Assembly: GCA_003162115.1 (NCBI GenBank)
Contig: PMMV01000135.1
Location: 1,392-17,577, forward strand
Direction: 5' to 3'
Length of the DNA stretch: 16,186 nucleotides
DNA from: Methanobacterium sp.
Lineage (GTDB): Archaea; Methanobacteriota; Methanobacteria; Methanobacteriales; Methanobacteriaceae
Part shown: positions 6,981 to 13,260 of the stretch, piece after piece
How positions within the stretch are numbered: the first letter of the stretch is position 1
Layout of the letters: each line of letters opens with the position of its first letter
Made by a program: the position numbers and the translations under genes
Notes under the pieces: model-generated
What the model was told of the DNA's origin: nothing
Database searches by the model: none
What the model saw: only the letters and a program-made list of their open reading frames with translations

Positions 6981-7463
6981 TTGAAAAATATAGTTCCGAT
7001 TGGATTAATTCTTTTTATCACATTGGTTATTATTTCAAGTAGTGGATGTACTGGAAATGGAATATCTTATAAAACATTTACTAGTCAATATATGTCTTTC
7101 CAATACCCTGAAGGATGGACAACTGAACTTAATTCTGTAGATGGAGTAATTATTCGCGAAAATTCTAGTAGTACAGATCAACAATGGTTTGAAGTTACAC
7201 CCTATGGAACGAATGGTGGAAATATGCTTACACTAGCTGATTTTAAAACAGATATGGCTACAGATATATCAGAATCTAACCCACCTGATCTAAAAAATGG
7301 AAATATTAATGGAACATCTTATGAATATACAGAAGATTCTAATTCAGGGGATGGAAATAGTGGAAAATCTATTTTCTTTACTAAAAATGGTAAGTCTGTT
7401 ATTATATATGGTAATGTTAAGGATATGACAGTTTTAGAGCATGTTGTAGCTACATTTAACTAA
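6981..7463 (+). CDS. PsbP-like lipoprotein, 160 aa
   Basis: TTG start with a short signal peptide (MKNIVPIGLILF...) and lipobox SSGC with Cys23, so the protein is probably anchored on the outer face of the membrane. The mature part begins YMSFQYPEGW, the strand-turn pattern typical of PsbP/PsbP-related proteins, and closes with the FFTKNGKSVIIYGNV strand pair. PsbP-related proteins are frequent in Methanobacterium, where their role is unknown and no photosystem is present. A paralogue with the same plan (SFTAPNDWKVV ... FSKNGKYFAVWG) lies downstream at 7687. The gene is divergent from the zinc-ribbon cluster. A T8 tract after the stop should end its transcript. Confidence 0.85.
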   Translation: MKNIVPIGLILFITLVIISSSGCTGNGISYKTFTSQYMSFQYPEGWTTELNSVDGVIIRENSSSTDQQWFEVTPYGTNGGNMLTLADFKTDMATDISESNPPDLKNGNINGTSYEYTEDSNSGDGNSGKSIFFTKNGKSVIIYGNVKDMTVLEHVVATFN

Positions 7464-7492
7464 TTCTAATCCCATTTTTAATCGAGTTTATA

Positions 7493-7500
7493 TTTTTTTT
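7493..7500 (+). terminator. T8 tract after the first PsbP-like gene
   Basis: Eight consecutive T's lie 30 bases after the stop codon at 7463, preceded by another T-rich stretch: a plausible archaeal terminator. Confidence 0.4.
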
Positions 7501-7524
7501 CTAGTTCTAAAATTAAATGATAAT

Positions 7525-7532
7525 ATTTATAG
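7525..7532 (+). promoter_or_regulatory. TATA-like box before the inverted repeat
   Basis: A TATTTATAG-like stretch lies about 25 bases before the left arm of the inverted repeat at 7554. If used, transcription of the second PsbP-like gene would begin at the hairpin, leaving a leader of about 130 bases. A second TATA-like stretch at 7660-7667 would instead give an almost leaderless transcript, so the assignment is open. Confidence 0.25.
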
Positions 7533-7553
7533 TACTGTAAATGATACTATCAA

Positions 7554-7640
7554 AAAGAGGGGAGTATTTATTCTACCTTCTACAATTTCCCATTTTACCA
7601 GAGTTTGCTCCTTTAAATTGTGATTGAAACTCCCCTCTTT
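7554..7640 (+). repeat. 12-bp perfect inverted repeat with 63-base loop
   Basis: AAAGAGGGGAGT at 7554-7565 is exactly complementary to ACTCCCCTCTTT at 7629-7640. The arms are G/C-richer than their surroundings. The structure lies between the two PsbP-like genes, ending 34 bases before the G6 ribosome site of the second. It may be a folded 5' leader of that mRNA or a relic of a small inserted element. Confidence 0.6.
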
Positions 7641-7686
7641 CATGAATACTAAAAACATCTTAATATAGTCATATGGGGGGTTATTC

Positions 7687-8121
7687 TTGAAAAAACTAAC
7701 TTTAGGGATAATAGGATTATTTTTAATAGTTGTAATGGCTTCAGGATGCACGTCCTCATCAAGTCAAAATTATACAACAACTAAAATGTCTTTTACAGCT
7801 CCTAATGATTGGAAAGTAGTGGAATATTCCAATGATTCAGTACAATTTATTAAGATCCGGATACAATTAATGTAATGCATCTATCAAAAGATGATTATAA
7901 ATCAATTGGAACAACTGATCCCGTTGCTCTTGATGGATATTCCTATATTGGTAATTTTACAGATGAACAATCCGGAGTTCCATATAATGTATAACAGTAC
8001 TTCATCAAGAACCGATGGACTTCAAAATATAGGATATACATTCTCTAAAAATGGTAAATACTTCGCTGTTTGGGGAACATCCGATGATGATATGCTGACA
8101 ATAATGAGAACAATAAGTTAG
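7687..8121 (+). pseudogene. PsbP-like lipoprotein, second copy, with two frameshifts
   Basis: TTG start preceded by GGGGGG. A lipoprotein signal with ASGC (Cys21) leads to the PsbP-like opening KMSFTAPNDWKVVEY. Near 7852 one A seems lost (ATTAAGATCC instead of ATTAAAGATCC): the first frame stops at 7875, while the next frame continues sensibly as DPDTINVMHLSKDDYKSIG to about 7988. A second shift near 7985-7994 returns to the original frame, which ends YTFSKNGKYFAVWGTSDDDM like the paralogue at 6981. So all of the protein is present but in pieces of two frames. Either the gene is decaying or two bases are wrong in the sequence. It converges on the 8125-8628 gene with three bases between. Confidence 0.75.
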
Positions 8122-8124
8122 GGA

Positions 8125-8628
8125 TTATTTCTTTAATCTATTGACTAAAGAATCCCCTTTTTCAATTGCTTTTGTATATGAACCTTTAAAACTATACCAT
8201 TTATCATAAGAATTGAGTGTAAAAACCCTTCTTGTATCCCCGAGGTGTATATAGTTTCGGTTGTTATCATACTCCTCTTCTTGTTCTTTTAATTTAATAA
8301 GATCTAATTGAATTTTTAAACATTTATTCATAGTTTGATAAAAGCTATTTATTTCATTTATTTCTTCTTCCTTTAATGCTTGAGCTGTTAATATAGTTTT
8401 ATTAAGCCATATTGGGTTTTTTATTTCTATTAAGTCTTTAATAACTAATTTAGACGCTAAAAGATATGGTTCATCAATACTATTCTCAAAAAGATCATCA
8501 TAGAAGTTTATAAGATATTGAGTATTAGAATCAATTTCTATCTTTAGTAATATTCTTAAAGAATTTTCATCCCGCTTTTCTTTTCTAATTTCGGATAAAA
8601 ACCTAAAGAAATAACCTAATATATCCAT
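8125..8628 (-). CDS. Hypothetical soluble protein, 167 aa
   Basis: No known family that I can name. The protein is charged and mostly helical, with long amphipathic stretches (for example ILTAQALKEEEINEINSFYQ and KIQLDLIKLKEQEEEYDNNR) that suggest helical-bundle or coiled-coil packing. It has no signal peptide or clear membrane helix, though the first dozen residues (MDILGYFFRFL) are hydrophobic. The start has GGAGTG about 13 bases upstream. Two very short frames precede it on the same strand (8674-8853 and 8869-8925) with small gaps, so the three may form one transcript. Confidence 0.7.
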   Translation of the reverse strand: MDILGYFFRFLSEIRKEKRDENSLRILLKIEIDSNTQYLINFYDDLFENSIDEPYLLASKLVIKDLIEIKNPIWLNKTILTAQALKEEEINEINSFYQTMNKCLKIQLDLIKLKEQEEEYDNNRNYIHLGDTRRVFTLNSYDKWYSFKGSYTKAIEKGDSLVNRLKK

Positions 8629-8673
8629 AATTGTTTAACACTCCTATGAATAATCATTAAGAACTATAATTTA

Positions 8674-8853
8674 TTATTTTCTAAAGGAAATATGATAATT
8701 AAGATCGAAGTACATAGAAAATTGATGATCAGTTATTATTAAATTATATAAATAGTATGCCATTTTACGGGCTGTTTGTGACAAAAAACTAATATTTGTG
8801 CTCACGAACTGAAATAAATCAGTGCCAGGCATAAATTGTTTCATTTGATCCAC
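8674..8853 (-). CDS. Small protein, 59 aa (unrecognised)
   Basis: GTG start at 8853 with a perfect GGAGGT (8857-8862) only three bases away; an in-frame ATG at 8844 is 12 bases from it, so the true start may be either (59 or 56 residues). The sequence is rich in aromatic residues and Met (FMPGTDLFQFVST, KMAYYLYNLIITDHQFSMYF), with no cysteine and no recognisable family. It is followed by the 167-aa gene after 45 bases and preceded by an 18-codon frame 15 bases away. Confidence 0.45.
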   Translation of the reverse strand: MDQMKQFMPGTDLFQFVSTNISFLSQTARKMAYYLYNLIITDHQFSMYFDLNYHISFRK

Positions 8854-8868
8854 GAAACCTCCAATATA

Positions 8869-8925
8869 CTATTCTATAACGTGGATTATCGAAACCGTTA
8901 GTATAGCGACAAATATCCATTCCAT
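8869..8925 (-). CDS. Possible 18-aa hydrophobic peptide
   Basis: From an ATG at 8925, with GGAGT nine bases upstream, a short frame reads MEWIFVAILTVSIIHVIE and then stops. The peptide is almost one membrane helix with a charge at each end. It could be a membrane micropeptide, or a leader peptide controlling the two genes downstream. At this length it could also be chance; the ribosome site and the closely spaced downstream ORF are the only support. Confidence 0.35.
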   Translation of the reverse strand: MEWIFVAILTVSIIHVIE

Positions 8926-9008
8926 AAACTTGACTCCTATAATTTTATAGAACAAATTATATTATTTTTTATATAATTAATTTATAGACACTATTATCTA
9001 AAAATTAA

Positions 9009-9075
9009 TTGACTAATTGAAATAAACAAGTAATCTGTCTATTAATTGACTACTTTTTTGACTACCCATTTGACC
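9009..9075. repeat. TTGAC direct repeats upstream of the WbqC-family gene
   Basis: TTGACTA occurs at 9009, 9046 and 9058, and TTGACC at 9070. The last three are exactly 12 bases apart. They end about 20 bases before the TATA-like box at 9098. The pair at 9046-9065 (TTGACTACTTTTTTGACTAC) recurs with one base fewer at 11146-11164 upstream of the Fic gene. Likely regulator sites. Confidence 0.5.
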
Positions 9076-9097
9076 AGAGGCTTTTTTTATGAAAAGA

Positions 9098-9105
9098 TTT
9101 ATATA
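9098..9105 (+). promoter_or_regulatory. TATA/BRE promoter of the WbqC-family gene
   Basis: TTTATATA, preceded by the purine-rich BRE-like GAAAAGA (9091-9097), is a good archaeal promoter. The predicted start near 9127-9130 gives a leader of about 12 bases that contains the GGTGAT ribosome site at 9132-9137. Confidence 0.6.
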
Positions 9106-9110
9106 TTAAC

Positions 9111-9124
9111 ATAACGATCGTTAT
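9111..9124. promoter_or_regulatory. 14-bp perfect palindrome, possible operator
   Basis: ATAACGATCGTTAT is a perfect palindrome between the TATA box and the expected transcription start, the position where a bound dimer would block polymerase. No regulator for it is identified in the window. Confidence 0.4.
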
Positions 9125-9140
9125 ATAATATGGTGATCAA

Positions 9141-9944
9141 ATGAGAGCAGTTATAGTACAACCATTTTATTTTCCATGGATAGGATACTTTGGAATGATT
9201 GATGCAGCCGATATCTTTGTTATTGCAGATGATATACAGTTTGTAAAGAAATCTTGGCAAAGAAGGAATAAAATAAAGAACACAGATAATAAGTCTAAAT
9301 GGCTTTCAGTCCCTGTAAATTTGAATTTTGGTCAAATGATCAACCAAGTAAAAATAAATAACTCTATAACTTACAAACATAAAAATAAAGTGTTAAATTG
9401 GAAAGAAAAACATTGGAATCTAATATCTTCATCATATGCTAAGGCAACATATTTTAATGACTATAAAGAGGATATCAAAGAAGTATTTACCAGAGATTGG
9501 GTATTTCTATCTGATCTAAATATATACGTAACAGAAAAGATTTCTGAATTACTGCGTCTAAAAATACCAAACTTCATTAAAAAATCAGATATGCAAGGGC
9601 TAGAAGGAAGGAAAGTAGACTCAATACTGAATATTTGTGAATACATAGGTGCTGATGAATATATAAGTGGCCCAGCAGCAAAGGATTATATAGATTACAA
9701 CGAATTTCAAAAATTTGAACAGGAAAAAGTAGATCTATACTGGTTTGAATTCCCACATCCAGTTTACCCACAATTAGGAACCGATTTTATACCATATCTA
9801 TCTGCAATTGATTTACTATTTAACACAGGAAAAAAATCAAGGAATTACATACGAAAGAGTTTAGAAAACTGCTTACAACTAGAAAAAGGGAACTCCTTAA
9901 AAATAGAAGATGGAATCAGAAACACAGGTAGATTAAGAACGTAA
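9141..9944 (+). CDS. WbqC-family protein
   Basis: A complete 267-residue member of the WbqC-like family. The N-terminus carries the family hallmark IVQPFYFPWIGYFGMIDAAD, then FVIADDIQFVKKSWQRRNKI, and the C-terminal region has YPQLGTDFIPYLSAIDLLFN, also typical. It has no signal peptide or membrane segment. WbqC-like genes occur mostly in O-antigen or other surface-glycan clusters and are thought to act in sugar-nucleotide or aminoacyl-sugar modification, but the reaction is not firmly known. No other glycan gene is visible here, so it stands alone. It has GGTGAT before its ATG, a clear TATA promoter, and a T8 tract after its stop. The Fic gene converges on it with 95 bases between. Confidence 0.88.
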   Translation: MRAVIVQPFYFPWIGYFGMIDAADIFVIADDIQFVKKSWQRRNKIKNTDNKSKWLSVPVNLNFGQMINQVKINNSITYKHKNKVLNWKEKHWNLISSSYAKATYFNDYKEDIKEVFTRDWVFLSDLNIYVTEKISELLRLKIPNFIKKSDMQGLEGRKVDSILNICEYIGADEYISGPAAKDYIDYNEFQKFEQEKVDLYWFEFPHPVYPQLGTDFIPYLSAIDLLFNTGKKSRNYIRKSLENCLQLEKGNSLKIEDGIRNTGRLRT

Positions 9945-9961
9945 AAAGTTTAAATTCGTCG

Positions 9962-9969
9962 TTTTTTTT
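9962..9969 (+). terminator. T8 tract after the WbqC-family gene
   Basis: Eight T's follow 17 bases after the stop codon, in the gap between the convergent WbqC and Fic genes. Confidence 0.45.
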
Positions 9970-10039
9970 ACCAAAATCTCTTTAAACGAAGCTTTGATCA
10001 AATAAGTTATATTGAACAGATTAAAGGTCACATGAGCTT

Positions 10040-11086
10040 TTAACCGCTTATTTGACTATCAACAGGGTTTTTTAAAACGTAGTAAGTGGAACGGCTACCT
10101 CCTTTTTGATCTATAATATCCATATCCATCAAATACCTTAAATCTTTATAAGCCCCTTGACGTGATATATTTAGAAGTTTTTGAACCTCAGAGTTTGTAA
10201 TACTACTTTTTAAATGTATATATTCCAATATTTTCCTATGTTTATCTGCTATTTTTATTCTTTTTTTCCCAGGTTTATCAGGTAAAAATATCAGTATATG
10301 GTCCTTAATTTCAGAAATTGAGAGCAAAAATCCATCTAAAAAATACTCTAACCAACTGGTTAAATCTCGAGTTTTTAAATCGACAGAATTAAGTGCACTG
10401 TAGTACGATTGTCTATCGTTATCGTAGTATTCATCTAGAGTAAAAAATCTATCAACATCGAATTTTTTAAGATAAAGAAAAAGGGCTGCCAAGGCCCTGC
10501 CAGTTCTTCCATTACCATCTACAAATGGATGTATCCTCACAAATTCATAATGAATAATTCCTGCAGCAACAACTGGATTTAATTCCACAGCACGATTTAG
10601 CCATTCAACGAAGTTTCGCATTTCTTTAGGAATCAAATTTACTGGGGGCGGTGTAAAAACTGTTTCACCCTTCTTATTAACAACATGAACAGGTATGGTT
10701 CTGTACTGGCCTTCTAAATACGTGTAATTTAATGTGTAATGAGTTATATCCTCATGAAGTTGTAATATGGTTTGTTCAGTGATTTTTCCATGTTCAGAAT
10801 ATTTATCCAAGTTTTCTAGTACATTTAAATAATTTAAGACTTCCTGTTTGGCTTTTTTTTGAGCATTTACTTTGATGCCCCTGACAAGTTTATCGACCTG
10901 GTTTAACGTTAGGGGATTCCCTTCAATAGCTGTTGAGTGATGTGCAGATTTTAATAATGCATCCCTTTTTAGTGAAACTTCCATTTCAACAACTAGGGGA
11001 GCATTGACTATAAAATCATTTATGGATTGAATTTCCAGCAAATTATTGACCATCCTGTCATTATAACTAAAATTTGGTCTGAACAT
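10040..11086 (-). CDS. Fic-family AMPylase with C-terminal winged helix-turn-helix
   Basis: Complete 348-residue Fic protein. The N-terminal part holds HHSTAIEGNP; S51-x3-E55-G56 matches the inhibitory (S/T)xxxE(G/N) motif placed before the Fic core (class II), whose Glu blocks productive ATP binding. The Fic core has HPFVDGNGRTGR at 186-197, the complete catalytic motif HPFx(D/E)GNGRxxR, so AMP (or another nucleotide) transfer to a protein hydroxyl is expected. Residues about 280-340 (KHRKILEYIHLKSSITNSEV... ISRQGAYKDLRYLMDMDII) form a winged HTH, suggesting DNA binding and possible autoregulation. AGGAGGT precedes the ATG. TTGACTA repeats sit about 60 bases upstream. The target protein is unknown; no partner antitoxin gene is adjacent, in line with the inhibitor being built in. 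Confidence 0.93.
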   Translation of the reverse strand: MFRPNFSYNDRMVNNLLEIQSINDFIVNAPLVVEMEVSLKRDALLKSAHHSTAIEGNPLTLNQVDKLVRGIKVNAQKKAKQEVLNYLNVLENLDKYSEHGKITEQTILQLHEDITHYTLNYTYLEGQYRTIPVHVVNKKGETVFTPPPVNLIPKEMRNFVEWLNRAVELNPVVAAGIIHYEFVRIHPFVDGNGRTGRALAALFLYLKKFDVDRFFTLDEYYDNDRQSYYSALNSVDLKTRDLTSWLEYFLDGFLLSISEIKDHILIFLPDKPGKKRIKIADKHRKILEYIHLKSSITNSEVQKLLNISRQGAYKDLRYLMDMDIIDQKGGSRSTYYVLKNPVDSQISG

Positions 11087-11145
11087 ATTTTATAAACCTC
11101 CTACTTATGCACCAAGAGATCATTTGTAATTAATAAAATAAATAT

Positions 11146-11164
11146 TTGACTATTTTTTGACTAC
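11146..11164. repeat. TTGACTA tandem motif upstream of fic
   Basis: TTGACTATTTTTTGACTAC has two TTGACTA copies 11 bases apart and matches 9046-9065 except for one base of spacer. Relative to the minus-strand Fic gene it lies about 60 bases before the ATG, next to an AT-rich stretch that could be the TATA box. It may be the binding site of a shared regulator, possibly the Fic protein's own winged helix. Confidence 0.5.
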
Positions 11165-11202
11165 AAATAATTCAATAGTTGTAGAGTTGGTGGTACTATT
11201 GG

Positions 11203-11220
11203 ATTAGTTCATTAACTAAT
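11203..11220 (-). other. Hairpin after the 47-aa gene
   Basis: ATTAGTT and AACTAAT pair perfectly around a four-base loop, 12 bases after the stop codon at 11233. It may act as the end of that short transcript, although no T-tract follows. Confidence 0.3.
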
Positions 11221-11232
11221 AGGTTAAATTGA

Positions 11233-11376
11233 TTATTCCATTAATTTAATGATATAATTTAAATCAGTTTTTAATTCAAGTGCTTCATCTTTATTTAAAA
11301 GCAAAAATGTACCAGTACAGAGATTCTCTATTTTTATAAGATTTTTATTGCTATTTAATTTAGTGGATATTCCCAA
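11233..11376 (-). CDS. Small protein, 47 aa, TTG start
   Basis: The start is a TTG at 11376, chosen because AGGTGAT (11381-11387), an exact anti-Shine-Dalgarno match, lies four bases upstream. The product MGISTKLNSNKNLIKIENLC continues TGTFLLLNKDEALELKTDL and ends in a helix. It looks like a small strand-rich segment followed by a helix; I recognise no family. It stands alone upstream of the Fic gene on the same strand and may have its own transcript. The rare start codon and short length keep confidence moderate, but the ribosome site is among the best in the window. Confidence 0.5.
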   Translation of the reverse strand: MGISTKLNSNKNLIKIENLCTGTFLLLNKDEALELKTDLNYIIKLME

Positions 11377-11526
11377 TAGGATCACCTGCCTTTAATTTCA
11401 GAATTTGTGAATCAATATGACTCGTTAGTATAATAATACAATTTTTTTTGTTGAAAATAATTTCTGAGTTAATAAACCTCATTTGACCTTAAGATATCTG
11501 TATTATTAAGTGCGGTGATGAATAAA

Positions 11527-11607
11527 ATGTACATTCAAAAAATTGATATTAACATTTATAAGAATATGATGATGAGTAATCTATTAATGTTTTATAAACA
11601 GAATTAA
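11527..11607 (+). CDS. Possible 26-aa peptide
   Basis: GGTGATG at 11514-11520 sits six bases before an ATG opening MYIQKIDINIYKNMMMSNLL and ending in YKQN. An in-frame ATG at 11518 lies within the ribosome site itself and is less likely. The peptide is Met/Asn/Lys rich with no recognisable domain. The 70-aa gene follows 52 bases downstream on the same strand, so this may be a leader ORF of that gene. The evidence is only the ribosome site. Confidence 0.3.
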   Translation: MYIQKIDINIYKNMMMSNLLMFYKQN

Positions 11608-11659
11608 TTTATTATTCTTATTATTATTTGGTGAACTCATAATATGTTTGGAGAATATA

Positions 11660-11872
11660 ATGCCAAAAAATAAACTTGTAAAAAATGAAGTGAATTTGGA
11701 AGAAATAACTGAAGAACTTTTTATTTTAATTAGAACCAGTTATAATCAAGGATCTAATGAAATCAAACTCATTATATTAGACAACTGTATGAAAATTATA
11801 CTAGACTCATTAGAAAATGAATCAGATCTCAAAAAGTTGAAAGCAGTATTTGATAATATAGCTGGTGACTAA
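11660..11872 (+). CDS. Hypothetical helical protein, 70 aa
   Basis: An in-frame TTG at 11648 is possible, but GGAG at 11650-11653 is spaced six bases from the ATG at 11660, so I start there (MPKNKLVKNEV). The protein should be almost wholly helical: NLEEITEELFILIRTSY, NEIKLIILDNCMKIILDSL and SDLKKLKAVFDNI form three amphipathic helices. It has no membrane segment. Family unknown; the layout would suit a small dimerising or adaptor protein, but that is a guess. It is convergent with the 402-aa gene and 67 bases from its stop. Confidence 0.6.
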   Translation: MPKNKLVKNEVNLEEITEELFILIRTSYNQGSNEIKLIILDNCMKIILDSLENESDLKKLKAVFDNIAGD

Positions 11873-11939
11873 ATCAATTTAAAGATTTGAAACAAGTGAG
11901 AGAAAAAATTTGAATTTAAAATCACGGAAATATTTGATA

Positions 11940-13148
11940 TCAATGGAATACAGTGATGTAATCTTGTTTACTCCATAAACTTCTTATTTGATTTAAAAAT
12001 TGATTTAACTGGGTTGTAGGAATTTGTTTAATAAATAGAGGTTGTGGATCTTGACCAGTAACTTGTGTGGGAAACTCTGAGAACAGTGAATAACCTGCAG
12101 TATAAGCTGCTGAATGAAATAAGATGGCTCTGTGATTTGGATCAGCTTTAAGCCAATTTTCAACCGGTTTTTTATCCTTTTCAGTTTCTACTCTTACTCC
12201 TATTACATTTGCACCTGTCTCTTGTGCTTCTTTAACTATTTTATCTGTTTCTCCAATGTTAGCATTTACCACATCCAGATTAAGTGTTACGTTGTAAACC
12301 TTCTCTAGCTCTGTGAAATATCTATTAGGAGTGTCGCAGTACTGGTCTGGATAGGTTTCATTGGTTGTTTGAACAATAATAAGCTCATTTTTATCTATTG
12401 GAACTGGTTGAGCTCCTATTACAGCTCCTGTTCCATCATTAAGTGGCCTTATAGGTTCTCCACCAAGAATGACTCCTGTACCATTGTAACCCATTACATT
12501 GGCCGTGAACCTATCACATGGAGCGTAACAATTTATACCATGTTCAGCCATGTATACTTCAGCTTTAGCTTTACCTGGAAGATCACCACATGCAACAACA
12601 AGATATGCATTGTTTTTGATAGCTCCTGGAACCATAACATTCATTCCATGGGTATTAACCTCTATTTTAGTTTTAGGATCACTAGTGTTAATTGAGAATA
12701 ATGGTCCAGCTTTACTAGGGTCAACACCAAATATGTAATTACCATGATCGTCGGGGCCGTACCAGTTTCCGTTAATATTCTTAATTGGCACGCCTGTAAT
12801 TGGTATAACCTGTACATGTGCATATTTCATAAGTTGTGCTACTCTGGCTCCTTCCATGTATGGTACTAGTTGAGAGGGTGAGCTGGGACTTTGTCCCGGT
12901 GGAGTATCATCGTTTATATTAGAAGCTGTATCCTTTATAACACGATCAACTTGTGTTACAACCTTCGCATTGTTTGGTACTTTAATATATGAAGCTCCCA
13001 TGACAATTATAGAAGAATTTTGTGGACTTGTTTCCACACTATAATTTACTTTATTCTGAGACCCTTGTACAAAGTGGATATTGATATATCCGATAAAGAT
13101 GCCGGCAAGACATAAAAGAATTATTATTGGTATTATAAATTTTTTCAT
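11940..13148 (-). CDS. Secreted or signal-anchored protein of unknown function, 402 aa
   Basis: The N-terminus MKKFIIPIIILLCLAGIFIG is a signal peptide or anchor, so residues from about 30 should lie outside the cell. A Ser/Pro/Gln-rich stretch (about 80-95) follows. The rest is a globular alpha/beta-looking domain with Gly-rich loops (VMVPGAIKNNAYLVVACGDL, NVMGYNGTGVILGGEP) and a Rossmann-like helix-strand segment (IVKEAQETGANVIGVRVE). Cysteines at 187, 207, 211 and 271 could form disulfides. HSAAYTAGYSLFSEFP near 345-360 is a distinctive conserved-looking stretch. I cannot name a family. No clear ribosome site precedes the ATG; a TATA-like CTATAAATAG lies 45 bases upstream, giving a short leader of roughly 20 bases. 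Confidence 0.8.
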   Translation of the reverse strand: MKKFIIPIIILLCLAGIFIGYINIHFVQGSQNKVNYSVETSPQNSSIIVMGASYIKVPNNAKVVTQVDRVIKDTASNINDDTPPGQSPSSPSQLVPYMEGARVAQLMKYAHVQVIPITGVPIKNINGNWYGPDDHGNYIFGVDPSKAGPLFSINTSDPKTKIEVNTHGMNVMVPGAIKNNAYLVVACGDLPGKAKAEVYMAEHGINCYAPCDRFTANVMGYNGTGVILGGEPIRPLNDGTGAVIGAQPVPIDKNELIIVQTTNETYPDQYCDTPNRYFTELEKVYNVTLNLDVVNANIGETDKIVKEAQETGANVIGVRVETEKDKKPVENWLKADPNHRAILFHSAAYTAGYSLFSEFPTQVTGQDPQPLFIKQIPTTQLNQFLNQIRSLWSKQDYITVFH

Positions 13149-13192
13149 AATTATTTTACTGTTGATTTTATTCTTACTTAATCTTCTTTTAA

Positions 13193-13202
13193 CTATTTAT
13201 AG
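13193..13202 (-). promoter_or_regulatory. TATA-like box of the 402-aa gene
   Basis: The minus strand reads CTATAAATAG, close to the archaeal TATA consensus, 45 bases before the ATG at 13148. Expected start is near 13170. Confidence 0.5.
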
Positions 13203-13242
13203 AATCTACAGATATGTTAATATTATTAATAATACTAAAAAT

Positions 13243-13260
13243 TTAATTCTTAAGAATTAA
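13243..13260. repeat. 18-bp perfect palindrome
   Basis: TTAATTCTTAAGAATTAA reads identically on both strands. It lies midway between the divergent 402-aa and helicase genes, about 40 bases beyond the minus-strand TATA-like box, where a regulator dimer could control one or both. Confidence 0.45.

Noticed and set aside
7603..7630. GTTTGCTCC...GATTGAAAC looks like a single CRISPR-type repeat
   Set aside because: Only one copy is present, with no spacer-repeat unit and no cas gene. The resemblance rests on the GTTT start and GAAAC end, which are not specific.
7527..7751. 74-codon minus-strand frame
   Set aside because: It overlaps the inverted repeat and the signal peptide of the lipoprotein on the other strand. 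No supporting ribosome site or family.
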